NCBI GenBank assembly: GCA_964529305.1
Contig: CAZGUX010000145.1
Span: 59,608 to 123,607 of the forward strand
Reading direction: 5' to 3'
Length of the DNA: 64,000 nt
Source of the DNA: CAZGUX01 sp964529305
GTDB taxonomy: Bacteria > Acidobacteriota > Terriglobia > Bryobacterales > Bryobacteraceae
The translations under genes were made by a program, and so were the position numbers. Under the pieces are notes generated by a model. It had not been told where the DNA came from. It did not search any database and was given only the letters and a program-made list of their open reading frames with translations. Below are positions 24,456 to 32,349 of this stretch, one piece after another (the first letter of the stretch is position 1; each line of letters begins with the position of its first letter).

Positions 24456-25525
24456 GCCGTGCTCTCCTCTTGAATGCGTCCACGCAACCGCTTGAACAAG
24501 GCGATCAATCCTACGGCGAGCAGGCCCAGGCTCAGGAAGAAGACATAGCGCGGCAGCAAGTCCCACAGCCAGTGCGTCCATCGGATGAGCAGGAAGAGGG
24601 CCAGCGTCGTGGATCCAAGGTTGACGAGGACCGCCGACCCGCGTTCCACCCCCCTCCAGATGGCCAAGGTCGCCACCACGCAGCCAACCACCTCGTACAG
24701 CCGCTCGACATTCCTCGGTTCCATCTCCAGGTAGCTCAGGCGGCCGTTGAGCGAGAGGAACACGACGGTGACCAACGCCGGCAGCGCGCCGATCAATTCA
24801 TAAACAGGAACGAACTCGGGAAACCGGCGATGCGCAATCAACTGGCCTGCCAGAACGACGGCAATTCCGCAGAAGAGCACTGGCTCCGGCCGGTCCAACA
24901 CCTGTTCCCAGGCCAAGCCCCGCATACGGGTCACGATGGCGCAGACGAAGGCGCCGGCCAGCGCCAGCCCCGCGGCGAGCATCAGCCGGATGCCCAGGGC
25001 ATACGCCGCCAGCAGCGCAAACGCTCCCCACACCAACAGCGCGTTGGGGGAGGAGGCGATGTTGAACGCCGAGCCGATAACGATAGTGCCGGTGATCAGC
25101 GCGGCGAGGGCGACCAGGGACAATAGAGCCGCATAGTACAGGGTTCGCTCCCGGCGTGCCGCCCACGCCGCGCCCGCCAGAGCAGCCAGGGGCGCGGCCG
25201 TGAGGATCGCCCACCGGACGGGCAGCGCCAGGTACCCCCAGATTTGGATGAAGAAGAAAAAGACGGCCAGGCACAGCGCCAGTCCACCCAGTGCCGTCGC
25301 GATCTGCATGCCGAGCGAGATCCGCTTCTGCGATGTCGAGGTATCGACGTCGAACTGCTGGCCAAGGGCGGCCAGCGTTGCGTCCAGATGAACGTCCAGC
25401 CGCGCCTGCTGCTCGGGGGTCAGTTCCAGCCCGCCCTCACGGCCCAGTTCGGCCAGTTCGTGGCGGAACAGGCGTATCCGGTCCGCGCGGGCCTGAGCCT
25501 CGCGCTGGCTCGAATAGGGCTGCAT
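24452..25525 (-). CDS. DUF2157 family polytopic membrane protein
   Basis: The start is at the ATG of MQPYSSQREAQ (25523-25525); the frame is open further upstream but there overlaps the divergent deoA gene antisense. The protein has 357 residues. An N-terminal cytoplasmic DUF2157-type helix (LFRHELAELGREGGLELTP) is followed by about ten hydrophobic helices (LGGLALCLAVFFFFIQIWGY, LVALAALITGTIVIGSAF, and so on). The stop overlaps the start of the DUF4824 gene. Role unknown. Confidence 0.78.
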   Translation of the reverse strand: MQPYSSQREAQARADRIRLFRHELAELGREGGLELTPEQQARLDVHLDATLAALGQQFDVDTSTSQKRISLGMQIATALGGLALCLAVFFFFIQIWGYLALPVRWAILTAAPLAALAGAAWAARRERTLYYAALLSLVALAALITGTIVIGSAFNIASSPNALLVWGAFALLAAYALGIRLMLAAGLALAGAFVCAIVTRMRGLAWEQVLDRPEPVLFCGIAVVLAGQLIAHRRFPEFVPVYELIGALPALVTVVFLSLNGRLSYLEMEPRNVERLYEVVGCVVATLAIWRGVERGSAVLVNLGSTTLALFLLIRWTHWLWDLLPRYVFFLSLGLLAVGLIALFKRLRGRIQEESTA

Positions 25526-25558
25526 GTCGATGAGCCCATTGTAGCGCCGCACATCACA

Positions 25559-25588
25559 TTTACACGACTCCTCGATGGGTGCTATCCT
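25559..25588 (+). promoter_or_regulatory. candidate promoter of the nucleoside salvage operon
   Basis: TTTACA (25559-25564) and TATCCT (25583-25588) are 18 bases apart and 15 bases before the deoA ATG. The -35 box matches the consensus at five of six positions, the -10 at four. The leader would be very short. Confidence 0.45.
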
Positions 25589-25603
25589 AAGTGTTTTGTT
25601 TTC

Positions 25604-26908
25604 ATGCGAACAGTCGACCTGATACAGCGGAAACGCGACGGCGAAGAACTGACCCGCGAGGAGATCACCTTTCTGGTGGATTCCTACACGCGCGGTGAGC
25701 TGCCCGACTATCAAATGTCCGCCTTCCTGATGGCGGTGTTTTTTGCGGGAATGACCGATCGCGAACTCAGCGCGCTGACCGAAGCGATGACCGCTTCCGG
25801 CCAGACGCTGGATCTCTCTTCGATTCCCGGGCTCAAGGTGGACAAGCACTCTACGGGCGGAGTGGGTGACAAGACCAGCTTGATCGCCGCACCTCTTGCG
25901 GCCGCCGCGGGCGTGATCGTGCCGATGATTTCCGGCCGAGCGCTCGGGCATACCGGTGGTACCCTCGACAAACTGGAATCCATCCCCGGCTTCCGGACGC
26001 AATTGAGCATCGAAGAATTTCGAGCGCAGTTGTTGCAACATGGTCTGGCTTTTATCGGGCAGACCGAGGAAATCGCCCCCGCGGACGGAAAACTGTACGC
26101 GCTTCGCGACGCCACCGCGACCATCGAATCGATCCCCCTCATCGCTTCCTCCATCATGTCGAAGAAGCTCGCCATCGGCCTGGATTGCCTGGTGCTGGAT
26201 GTCAAGGTCGGGGCCGGCGCCTTCATGAAGCGGCAGGTGGACGCCCGTAAACTGGCGCAGGCCATGGTCGGCATCGGGCGGCGGATGGATCGCCGCATAC
26301 AGGCCCTGATCACGGACATGAATCAGCCGCTCGGGTTCGCCATCGGCAACGCGCTCGAGGTGATGGAGGTCTCGCAGACCCTCCAGAACGCTGGTCCGGA
26401 TGATCTCACCAGGCTCTCCCTGGAACTGGCCGCGCGCATGATCTTCCTGGGCAAGAAAGCGGGCTCGCTCGAAGAGGCTCGTGACATCGCGCAGCGCCGG
26501 TTGGTCGACGGCGCCGGATACCGGAAGCTCAAGGACGTCGTGATCGCCCAGGGGGGCGACGCGCGCTGCCTGGACAAGTTCGAACTACTTCCTAACGCCA
26601 CGGGCGTGCGGGAGATCACCTCGCCACGCGCCGGATATGTTTCGGCGATCAACGCCGAGGATATCGGCCGCGCTTGCGTGATGATCGGGGCCGGCCGCGA
26701 CCGCAAGGACGACGCGATCGACCCGGCGGTGGGCGCGATCCTGGAAGTGAAAATTGGCGACCGGCTGGATGCCGGCGCGATCCTCTGCCGCTTGTATTAC
26801 ACACGCGAAGACCGGGTGGAGGAAGCCGCCGAAATGGTGGAAGACGCCTTCCGCATTTCGGCGCAGAAGCCCGACGCCCGCGAAACCATTCTCGAAGTCG
26901 TCGGATAA
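25604..26908 (+). CDS. deoA: pyrimidine-nucleoside (thymidine) phosphorylase
   Basis: Phosphorolysis of thymidine/uridine to the base and (deoxy)ribose-1-phosphate. The start is at MRTVDLIQRKRDGEELTREE (25604), giving 434 residues, the family's normal length. Diagnostic signature: KVDKHSTGGVGDKTSL (phosphate-binding glycine loop), then SGRALGHTGGTLDKLESIPG, SKKLAIGLDCLVLDVKVGAG and FMKRQVDARKLAQAMV. The all-alpha/alpha-beta split of the NP-II family and the C-terminal domain are complete. It heads a salvage operon (transporter, purine nucleoside phosphorylase, cytidine deaminase). Whether it prefers thymidine or is a broad Pdp enzyme cannot be told from sequence alone. Confidence 0.95.
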   Translation: MRTVDLIQRKRDGEELTREEITFLVDSYTRGELPDYQMSAFLMAVFFAGMTDRELSALTEAMTASGQTLDLSSIPGLKVDKHSTGGVGDKTSLIAAPLAAAAGVIVPMISGRALGHTGGTLDKLESIPGFRTQLSIEEFRAQLLQHGLAFIGQTEEIAPADGKLYALRDATATIESIPLIASSIMSKKLAIGLDCLVLDVKVGAGAFMKRQVDARKLAQAMVGIGRRMDRRIQALITDMNQPLGFAIGNALEVMEVSQTLQNAGPDDLTRLSLELAARMIFLGKKAGSLEEARDIAQRRLVDGAGYRKLKDVVIAQGGDARCLDKFELLPNATGVREITSPRAGYVSAINAEDIGRACVMIGAGRDRKDDAIDPAVGAILEVKIGDRLDAGAILCRLYYTREDRVEEAAEMVEDAFRISAQKPDARETILEVVG

Positions 26909-26921
26909 CCGGAGTCCGGCC

Positions 26922-28145
26922 ATGGGGCGGTTCAGCGGACTCCTTGGGTTGGCCGTCATTCTGGCTGTGGCGTGGGCGTTCTCGTCGAACCGCCGCGCCA
27001 TCCAGCCCCGTGTCGTGCTGTGGGGCCTGGGTTTGCAGTTTGCCTTTGCTCTGCTGGTCCTCAAAACCGGCTTCGGCGTCATCTTCCAGACGATCGGAGC
27101 GGGCGTCAATGCCATGCTGCAATACGCCGAGGTGGGAAGCGAATTCCTGTTCGGACCCCTCGGCGCCAAGAGCGGGCCCTTCGGCGTGATCTTCGCCTTC
27201 CAGGTTCTGCCCATCGTCATTTTCATTGCATCCTTCTTTTCCATCCTCTATTTCCTGGGCGTAATGCAGTGGATCGTCAAGTGGATGGCGGTCGGCATGC
27301 AAAAGGTGATGGGGGCGAGCGGCGCCGAATCGCTCAACGTGGCTGCCAGCATCTTCATGGGTCAGACCGAGGCGCCCCTGACCATCCGGCCGTTCCTAGC
27401 GGGAATGACGCGGTCTGAACTGTTCACCGTCATGACCAGTGGCATGGCGCACGTGTCCGGCGCCGTCATGGCCGCCTATGTGAAAATCGCCGGCGTCGAG
27501 ATCGTTCACCTGCTGACAGCCGTGATCATGACCGCTCCGGCCACGATCATGCTGGCGAAGATCCTGATCCCGGAGACCGACACCCCGGCGACCGCGGGAC
27601 GCGTCGAGATCAAGGTCGAACGGACCGCCGTGAATGTGATCGATGCCGCCGCCCAGGGCGCGGGCGAAGGTCTTCATCTGGCGTTGAACATCGGCGCCAT
27701 GCTGATCGCGTTTCTTGCCCTGATCGCCATGGTCAACGGCATTCTCGGATGGGTGCACGTCATGCCGATGATGGGCTGGCTCCCCGATTCGCTCCAGAAG
27801 ATCTTCGGGTATCTGTTTGCGCCGGTCGCCTGGCTGATGGGAGTGTCCTGGAAGGACGCCTTCTCCATCGGCAACCTGCTGGGCACGCGCCTGGTGCTGA
27901 ACGAATTCGTTGCCTTCCTGCAATTGGCCCCGCTCAAATCGCAACTCGATCCCCGTTCTTTCGTGATCGCCACCTACGCCCTCTGCGGATTCGCCAACTT
28001 CAGTTCCATCGCTATTCAGATCGGGGGCATCGGGGCCCTGGCGCCGTCACGGAAGTCTGACCTCGCCCGGCTTGGCCTGCGCGCCGTGGCCGCCGGGTCG
28101 ATGGCCAACTTCATGTCGGCCTGCATCGCCGGAATGTTGTTATGA
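26922..28145 (+). CDS. nupC: concentrative nucleoside transporter (NupC/CNT family)
   Basis: Inner-membrane nucleoside symporter. The start is at MGRFSGLLGLAVILAVAWAF (26922), 13 bases after deoA; 407 residues with about ten hydrophobic segments. CNT signatures are present: SIFMGQTEAPLTIRPF, the SGMAHVSGAVMAAYVKIAG half-motif, and GVSWKDAFSIGNLLGTRLVLNEFVAF near the C-terminus, which line the nucleoside and cation sites. Its neighbours (phosphorylases and cytidine deaminase) confirm nucleoside uptake. It ends in an ATGA overlap with punA. Confidence 0.94.
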   Translation: MGRFSGLLGLAVILAVAWAFSSNRRAIQPRVVLWGLGLQFAFALLVLKTGFGVIFQTIGAGVNAMLQYAEVGSEFLFGPLGAKSGPFGVIFAFQVLPIVIFIASFFSILYFLGVMQWIVKWMAVGMQKVMGASGAESLNVAASIFMGQTEAPLTIRPFLAGMTRSELFTVMTSGMAHVSGAVMAAYVKIAGVEIVHLLTAVIMTAPATIMLAKILIPETDTPATAGRVEIKVERTAVNVIDAAAQGAGEGLHLALNIGAMLIAFLALIAMVNGILGWVHVMPMMGWLPDSLQKIFGYLFAPVAWLMGVSWKDAFSIGNLLGTRLVLNEFVAFLQLAPLKSQLDPRSFVIATYALCGFANFSSIAIQIGGIGALAPSRKSDLARLGLRAVAAGSMANFMSACIAGMLL

Positions 28146-28966
28146 TCCACCGCGCGGCGGAGTTCATCCGGGAACGGATTGCGGACCGCCGTCCCGCCGT
28201 GGCTGCGATCCTCGGCAGCGGCCTGGGAGCGTTCGCCCGTACGCTGTCTTCCGCGGTCGAAATCCCGTATGACGTGATTCCAGGTTTCCCGGTCTCTACC
28301 GCCGTCGGCCACGCCGGTGCGCTGATCGTCGGCGGGATCGGCGGGGTGGACATCGCGGTTATGTCAGGCCGTGTACATCTATATGAAGGCTACACGCCGC
28401 AACAGGTTGTTTTCGGTGTGCGCGTGCTCAGCCGCCTGGGTGTCCGGTCGCTCGTGATCACCAATGCCGCCGGCGGCATCAACCTCTCGTTCAGCCGTGG
28501 CGGACTGGTCCTTCTTTCCGATCACATCAATTTGCAGGGGACCAATCCCCTCATCGGCCCGAATGACGATTCGCTGGGGCCGCGCTTCCCCGACATGAGC
28601 GAGGCCTACCCGGCGCGGTTTCGCGAGATCGCCCGCCAGGAGGCGGCGGAACTCGGCGTGACTCTCCAGGAAGGGGTCTACGCGGCGTTACTTGGCCCCA
28701 GCTACGAAACGCCCGCGGAGATTCGCTACCTGCGGGCCATCGGCGCGGACCTGGTGGGCATGTCGACCGCGCCGGAGGTGATCGCAGCGAACCATCTCGG
28801 TATGGGGGTGCTGGGCATTTCCTGCGTCACCAACATGGCGGCGGGAATCCTTCCCCAGAAGATCAACCACGTGGAAGTGCTCGAGACGGGAGCGATGGTG
28901 CGGGATACCCTGGCTGCGCTTCTGTCACGCGTATTGCCTCGCCTGGCGAAGGAGACCGGTGAGTGA
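28142..28966 (+). CDS. punA: purine nucleoside phosphorylase
   Basis: Cleaves (deoxy)inosine/guanosine with phosphate. It has 274 residues, the size of the trimeric PNP class. Motifs: ILGSGLGAF (phosphate loop), SGRVHLYEGYTPQQVVFGVRV, VITNAAGGINLSF, LISDHINLQGTNP-like LLSDHINLQGTNPLIGPND, GPSYETPAEIRYLRAIGADL, and MSTAPEVIAANHLGMGVLGI with the Asn that sets 6-oxopurine preference in VTNMAAGI. Its ATG overlaps the transporter stop and its end overlaps the GTG of cdd by eight bases. Confidence 0.95.
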   Translation: MIHRAAEFIRERIADRRPAVAAILGSGLGAFARTLSSAVEIPYDVIPGFPVSTAVGHAGALIVGGIGGVDIAVMSGRVHLYEGYTPQQVVFGVRVLSRLGVRSLVITNAAGGINLSFSRGGLVLLSDHINLQGTNPLIGPNDDSLGPRFPDMSEAYPARFREIARQEAAELGVTLQEGVYAALLGPSYETPAEIRYLRAIGADLVGMSTAPEVIAANHLGMGVLGISCVTNMAAGILPQKINHVEVLETGAMVRDTLAALLSRVLPRLAKETGE

Positions 28967-29366
28967 GGCGGCGGCCGTCGCGCGATTGATCGAGGCGGCC
29001 CTCGCCGCGCGGGAACACGCTCATGCGCCGTTCTCCGGCTTCAAGGTCGGCGCCGCGATCGAGGCTGCCGGCGGGCGCGTCTATACCGGCTGCAATATCG
29101 AGAACGCGACGTATGGCCTGACCTTGTGCGCCGAACGCGTGGCCGTATTCAAGGCCATGTCGGAAGGGGAGCGGAACTTCGTGCGGGTGGCCGTGGTCGC
29201 CGACACCGACCCGCTGACGCCTCCGTGCGGCGCGTGCCGCCAGATCCTGAGCGAATTCTGTGGGAACGCCGAGATCATCCTCGCCAATCCTGGAGGACGC
29301 ATTGAAACTCACTCCATCCTGGATCTGTTTCCGTCGCCTTTTGACCAGCGTTTCTTCCGCGGCTGA
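28959..29366 (+). CDS. cdd: cytidine deaminase
   Basis: Zinc-dependent deamination of (deoxy)cytidine to (deoxy)uridine. The homotetrameric type, 135 residues, GTG start. Active site: CNIENATYGLTLCAERVAVF holds the CxE motif (catalytic Glu in CAE) and PPCGACRQILSEFC supplies the other two zinc cysteines. The N-terminal substrate motif HAPFSGFKVGAAIEA is intact. The tail is slightly longer than minimal Cdd. It overlaps punA, so translation is coupled. Confidence 0.95.
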   Translation: MSEAAAVARLIEAALAAREHAHAPFSGFKVGAAIEAAGGRVYTGCNIENATYGLTLCAERVAVFKAMSEGERNFVRVAVVADTDPLTPPCGACRQILSEFCGNAEIILANPGGRIETHSILDLFPSPFDQRFFRG

Positions 29367-29367
29367 A

Positions 29368-30879
29368 GTGCCGCCGGGCGACGCATTTTGCCGCCCGGCG
29401 GGTACGCAGGCCGGACAGGGCGGAAAGCGCCGGCCGCCACAAAACCTCGCCCGACGCAGCGCGAAGGCCAAGGCAACCCACTGGCTGACGTTCGGGGCTG
29501 CGATCGGGGCCACACTGCTTTTCGGCGCCCTCATGGCAGCCGCTTCGGCGGAACCCGCCGATCTTCTGATCACCGCCCGCTACGTCGTGACGATGGACGC
29601 CCAACGGCGCCTGATCGAGGACGGCGCCGTAGCGGTGCGGGGCGACCGCATCGCCGCCGTTGGTCCGCGCGAGGAACTCGAGAAGCGGTTCCAGCCGAAG
29701 CGCATCCTCCGGCGCCCGGAGTCCCTGATTGCCCCCGGGTTGATCAACACGCACACGCATGCCGCCATGTCGCTGTTCCGCGGCATTGCGGACGACCTGC
29801 GCCTCCAGGACTGGCTGGAGAAGTACATTTTCCCGGCCGAAGCCAAAAACGTGACCGCCGACTTCGCACGGTGGGGGACTCGCCTTGCCTGCGCCGAAAT
29901 GCTGTTGTCCGGCACCACCACCTTCACCGACATGTATTATTTCGAGGACGTGGTGGCGGAGGCGGCGCGGGAAGCCGGAATGCGCGGCGTGCTGGGCGAA
30001 ACCGTCATCGGTTTCCCCGTCGCCGACGCAAAGTCCCCCCAGGATGCTTTGGCTTATGCGGAACGGTTCATCCGCAGGTTCGCCAAAGACCCCCTGATCA
30101 CCCCGGCCGTGGCCCCACATGCCTTATATACGAACTCCGACGAGTCCCTGAGGGCGGCCCGCGCCCTGGCCAATCGGTACAAGGTCCCGCTGCTGATTCA
30201 TGTCTCGGAAACCCGCCGGGAAAACGAGGACATCCTCAAACAGCGGGGACAGTCGCCCATCCAGGTGCTGGAGTCGCTGGGATTGTTCAATGGTCGCACC
30301 CTGGCCGCGCACGTGGTTTGGGCCTCCGAGGCGGATCTCGCCATCCTCGCAAAACGCGGAGTCGGCGTCGCCCATTGCCCTTCGAGCAACATGAAGTTGG
30401 CGAGCGGCGTCGCCCCGGTGGAACGGATGCTGGCCTTGAACATCGCGGCCGGCCTTGGCCCGGACGGCCCCGCGGGCAGCAATAACGATTTCAATCTCTT
30501 CGAGGAGATGGACTTGGCGGCTAAACTCCAGAAGGTTACCTCGGGAAATCCACAGGCGCTGCCGGCGCGCCGGGCCGTCGAGATGGCTACGATCTTCGGA
30601 GCCCGAGCACTGGGCCTCCATGCCTCCATCGGCTCTCTCGAGCCTGGCAAACGGGCTGACCTGATCACGGTTCGCCTGGACGCGCCCCACGCGATGCCCT
30701 TGTTCGACGTCTATTCCCACCTGGTATATGCGGCCAAAGGCAGCGACGTGGAGGATGTTGTCGTAAACGGCCGGATGGTCGTAGAGGGCCGAAAGCTTCT
30801 CACCCTGGACCTGGACGCCATTCGCGAGAAAGCCCGGCAGTACGGCACCCGAATTCGGAAATCGTTGGCGGGACAGTGA
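29368..30879 (+). CDS. MtaD/TrzN-like amidohydrolase (5'-methylthioadenosine/S-adenosylhomocysteine deaminase family), possibly exported
   Basis: Metal-dependent deaminase of the amidohydrolase superfamily. Core motifs: DLLITARYVVTMDAQRRLIE, PGLINTHTHAAMSLFRGIADD (HxH metal site), HVSETRREN (His), AAHVVWASEADLAILA (His) and LGPDGPAGSNNDFNLFEEMD (Asp in DG; family usually D-G-A). The start is uncertain. An ATG at 29533 gives a family-length 448-residue protein, but the bases before it encode a signal-like hydrophobic stretch (WLTFGAAIGATLLFGALM) ending SAEP, so I prefer the GTG at 29368, one base after the cdd stop. The leader then translates a family-A hairpin. In this operon it could deaminate adenosine-type nucleosides. 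Confidence 0.82.
   Translation: MPPGDAFCRPAGTQAGQGGKRRPPQNLARRSAKAKATHWLTFGAAIGATLLFGALMAAASAEPADLLITARYVVTMDAQRRLIEDGAVAVRGDRIAAVGPREELEKRFQPKRILRRPESLIAPGLINTHTHAAMSLFRGIADDLRLQDWLEKYIFPAEAKNVTADFARWGTRLACAEMLLSGTTTFTDMYYFEDVVAEAAREAGMRGVLGETVIGFPVADAKSPQDALAYAERFIRRFAKDPLITPAVAPHALYTNSDESLRAARALANRYKVPLLIHVSETRRENEDILKQRGQSPIQVLESLGLFNGRTLAAHVVWASEADLAILAKRGVGVAHCPSSNMKLASGVAPVERMLALNIAAGLGPDGPAGSNNDFNLFEEMDLAAKLQKVTSGNPQALPARRAVEMATIFGARALGLHASIGSLEPGKRADLITVRLDAPHAMPLFDVYSHLVYAAKGSDVEDVVVNGRMVVEGRKLLTLDLDAIREKARQYGTRIRKSLAGQ
29371..29401. repeat. dispersed palindromic repeat, family A, copy 3
   Basis: CCGCCGGGCG and CGCCCGGCGG form a perfect 10-bp stem around an 11-base loop (ACGCATTTTGC). 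It lies between cdd and the deaminase, or inside the deaminase reading frame if the GTG start at 29368 is used. Confidence 0.65.
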
Positions 30880-30893
30880 CTTAGGCCTGGGTC

Positions 30894-30920
30894 TAAAGTT
30901 TTGGGCGTGAATCGCCGATA
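30894..30920 (+). promoter_or_regulatory. sigma-28 (FliA/WhiG)-like promoter
   Basis: TAAAGTTT (30894-30901) and GCCGATA (30914-30920) match the FliA consensus halves TAAAGTTT and GCCGATAA almost exactly, with 12 instead of the usual 11 bases between. It lies ~215 bases before the first Tad gene. The rest of the 255-base gap is AT-richer and has several GTAC half-sites (for example GTACCAATTGTAC near 31063) but no other clear signal. Confidence 0.4.
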
Positions 30921-31134
30921 GAACCCACGGGAGGGAGCGGTACGGCCCAAGCACGTCTCTGCTCGGGAAACTCAGGTAAATACTCTATAAATACCGACGT
31001 AATTCTTACGACTGCAACTTTAGTACCAAACTGGCAATTCCTTTAGGGCCGCTAGTACTTCGTACCAATTGTACCGGCATAAATTAGGCATTAAGATGAA
31101 TCCTGACGAGTTTTCAAGACACGAGGAGAACAAC

Positions 31135-31653
31135 GTGAAGCGGAACCCAAACCCGGAGCGTGCCGCCTCCCAGCGCGGATCGTACGCCGTGGAAGCGGCA
31201 TTGGTCCTGTTGCCGTTTTTCGCCATGATCTTCGCGATTATCGACTATTCGATGGTGTTTTTCCTCCAGGGCACATTCAAGCATGCCGCTCGCGAAGGCG
31301 TTCGCTTTGCCATCACGCAGCGGACCCTCGGGGCGGCGACGCAAGGCTCATCGATCAAGCAGGTGGTGCAGAAGCATTCCATGGGCTTCCTGAATGGAAC
31401 CGGCGGCGCGGAGAAGATCTCCATCAAGTTCTACAACTCCAAGACGCACGCCGAAATGACAGGGGTCGCAAAGAACGGAGCGGGCAACATTGTCGAGGTG
31501 ACGATTTCTCCATGCGAGAAGCCTGACCAATCGGACTGCTACCGGTGGAGTTGGATGGCGCCATTGTGGCGGCTGTCGGCTCCGATGACGCTCCGTGCGC
31601 GCTCTTCGGATCTGATGGAGCCGCCCAAGGGCGGAATTCTGCCAACGTTTTGA
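31135..31653 (+). CDS. tadE: TadE-type pseudopilin-like protein
   Basis: Small surface-pilus-related protein, 172 residues from the GTG at 31135, preceded by AGGAG at a six-base spacing; upstream TTG and ATG codons in frame lack a ribosome site. A basic N-terminus is followed by the TadE-like motif RGSYAVEAALVLLPFFAMIF and one membrane helix (~19-45), with an extracytoplasmic domain after it (QGTFKHAAREGVRFAI...). The Glu after the short basic leader is the conserved prepilin-type residue. It heads a three-gene Tad-type operon that lacks the assembly ATPase and inner-membrane platform. Function in adhesion is inferred. Confidence 0.8.
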   Translation: MKRNPNPERAASQRGSYAVEAALVLLPFFAMIFAIIDYSMVFFLQGTFKHAAREGVRFAITQRTLGAATQGSSIKQVVQKHSMGFLNGTGGAEKISIKFYNSKTHAEMTGVAKNGAGNIVEVTISPCEKPDQSDCYRWSWMAPLWRLSAPMTLRARSSDLMEPPKGGILPTF

Positions 31654-31666
31654 GGTGGAGGCGGAG

Positions 31667-32293
31667 ATGAGAATCGGGAAACGCCGTCGCGAATCCGGCA
31701 ACATCATGATGGAGTTCGCATTGATCAGTGTGCTGGTCGTGCCGATGATGCTAGGCATCATCTGGGGCGGATTCACCATTGGCCGCGGCATTCAGTCGAG
31801 CCAGATTGCGCGCGATACCGCGCATATGTTTGCCAAAGGAGTGGATTTCAGCTCGCAGAACTGCTCTGCCGACGTGTCGAGTTGCAACCAGCACCTCATT
31901 GTCCGCCTCGCGTATGGAACGGGGATGACGCGGACGAGCGGTAACGGGGTGGTGATTCTCTCCAAGATCGCCAAGGTCTTCCAGGAGGACTGTGACGCGG
32001 CCGCCCTCACGGCCGGACAGTGCGTGAACAAAGGCCACACGATCTTTACCTGGCGTGCCGTCATCGGGAATGCCTCGCTGCGAACGAGCAATTTTGGCAC
32101 TCCCACCCCCAGCCTGATCAATCTGGACAATTCGATCAAGGACCAACTAATCGATACGGGCGCGCAAGCCCATAGTTTTGATACGGTATTGGCGCTGGAG
32201 AGGGGGGATGTCGCCTACGTGGTAGAGACTTACCTGCAAACCCCTGATTTGTGGGGCGGCCAGAGAGGCACCTATTCTTATGCTGTATTTTAA
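31667..32293 (+). CDS. TadE/TadF-like pseudopilin-like protein
   Basis: A 208-residue protein starting at the ATG of MRIGKRRRESGNIMMEFALI, with AGGTGGAGG upstream. It has the same plan as its neighbour: a basic leader, the motif RESGNIMMEFALISVLVVPMM with the conserved Glu, one helix (~13-38), then an extracytoplasmic domain with paired cysteines (NCSADVSSC, DCDAAALTAGQC). It begins 13 bases after the stop of the tadE-like gene and sits upstream of the TadG-like gene. It is likely a minor pilin or secreted surface component. Confidence 0.75.
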   Translation: MRIGKRRRESGNIMMEFALISVLVVPMMLGIIWGGFTIGRGIQSSQIARDTAHMFAKGVDFSSQNCSADVSSCNQHLIVRLAYGTGMTRTSGNGVVILSKIAKVFQEDCDAAALTAGQCVNKGHTIFTWRAVIGNASLRTSNFGTPTPSLINLDNSIKDQLIDTGAQAHSFDTVLALERGDVAYVVETYLQTPDLWGGQRGTYSYAVF

Positions 32294-32349
32294 CCCGCGG
32301 GCGGCCCTGCCGGGCGAGGTGCGATCAAATCGAAAGCGGAGGAGTTGAG

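Noticed and set aside
24452..26041. Longer N-terminus for the DUF2157 protein (start at 26041)
   Set aside because: The extra 172 residues are antisense to deoA and its promoter.
30990..31080. GTAC-containing symmetric stretches and TATAAA upstream of the Tad operon as a standard promoter/operator
   Set aside because: No matching -35 element at proper spacing, and the GTAC repeats are too short and irregular to call an operator.
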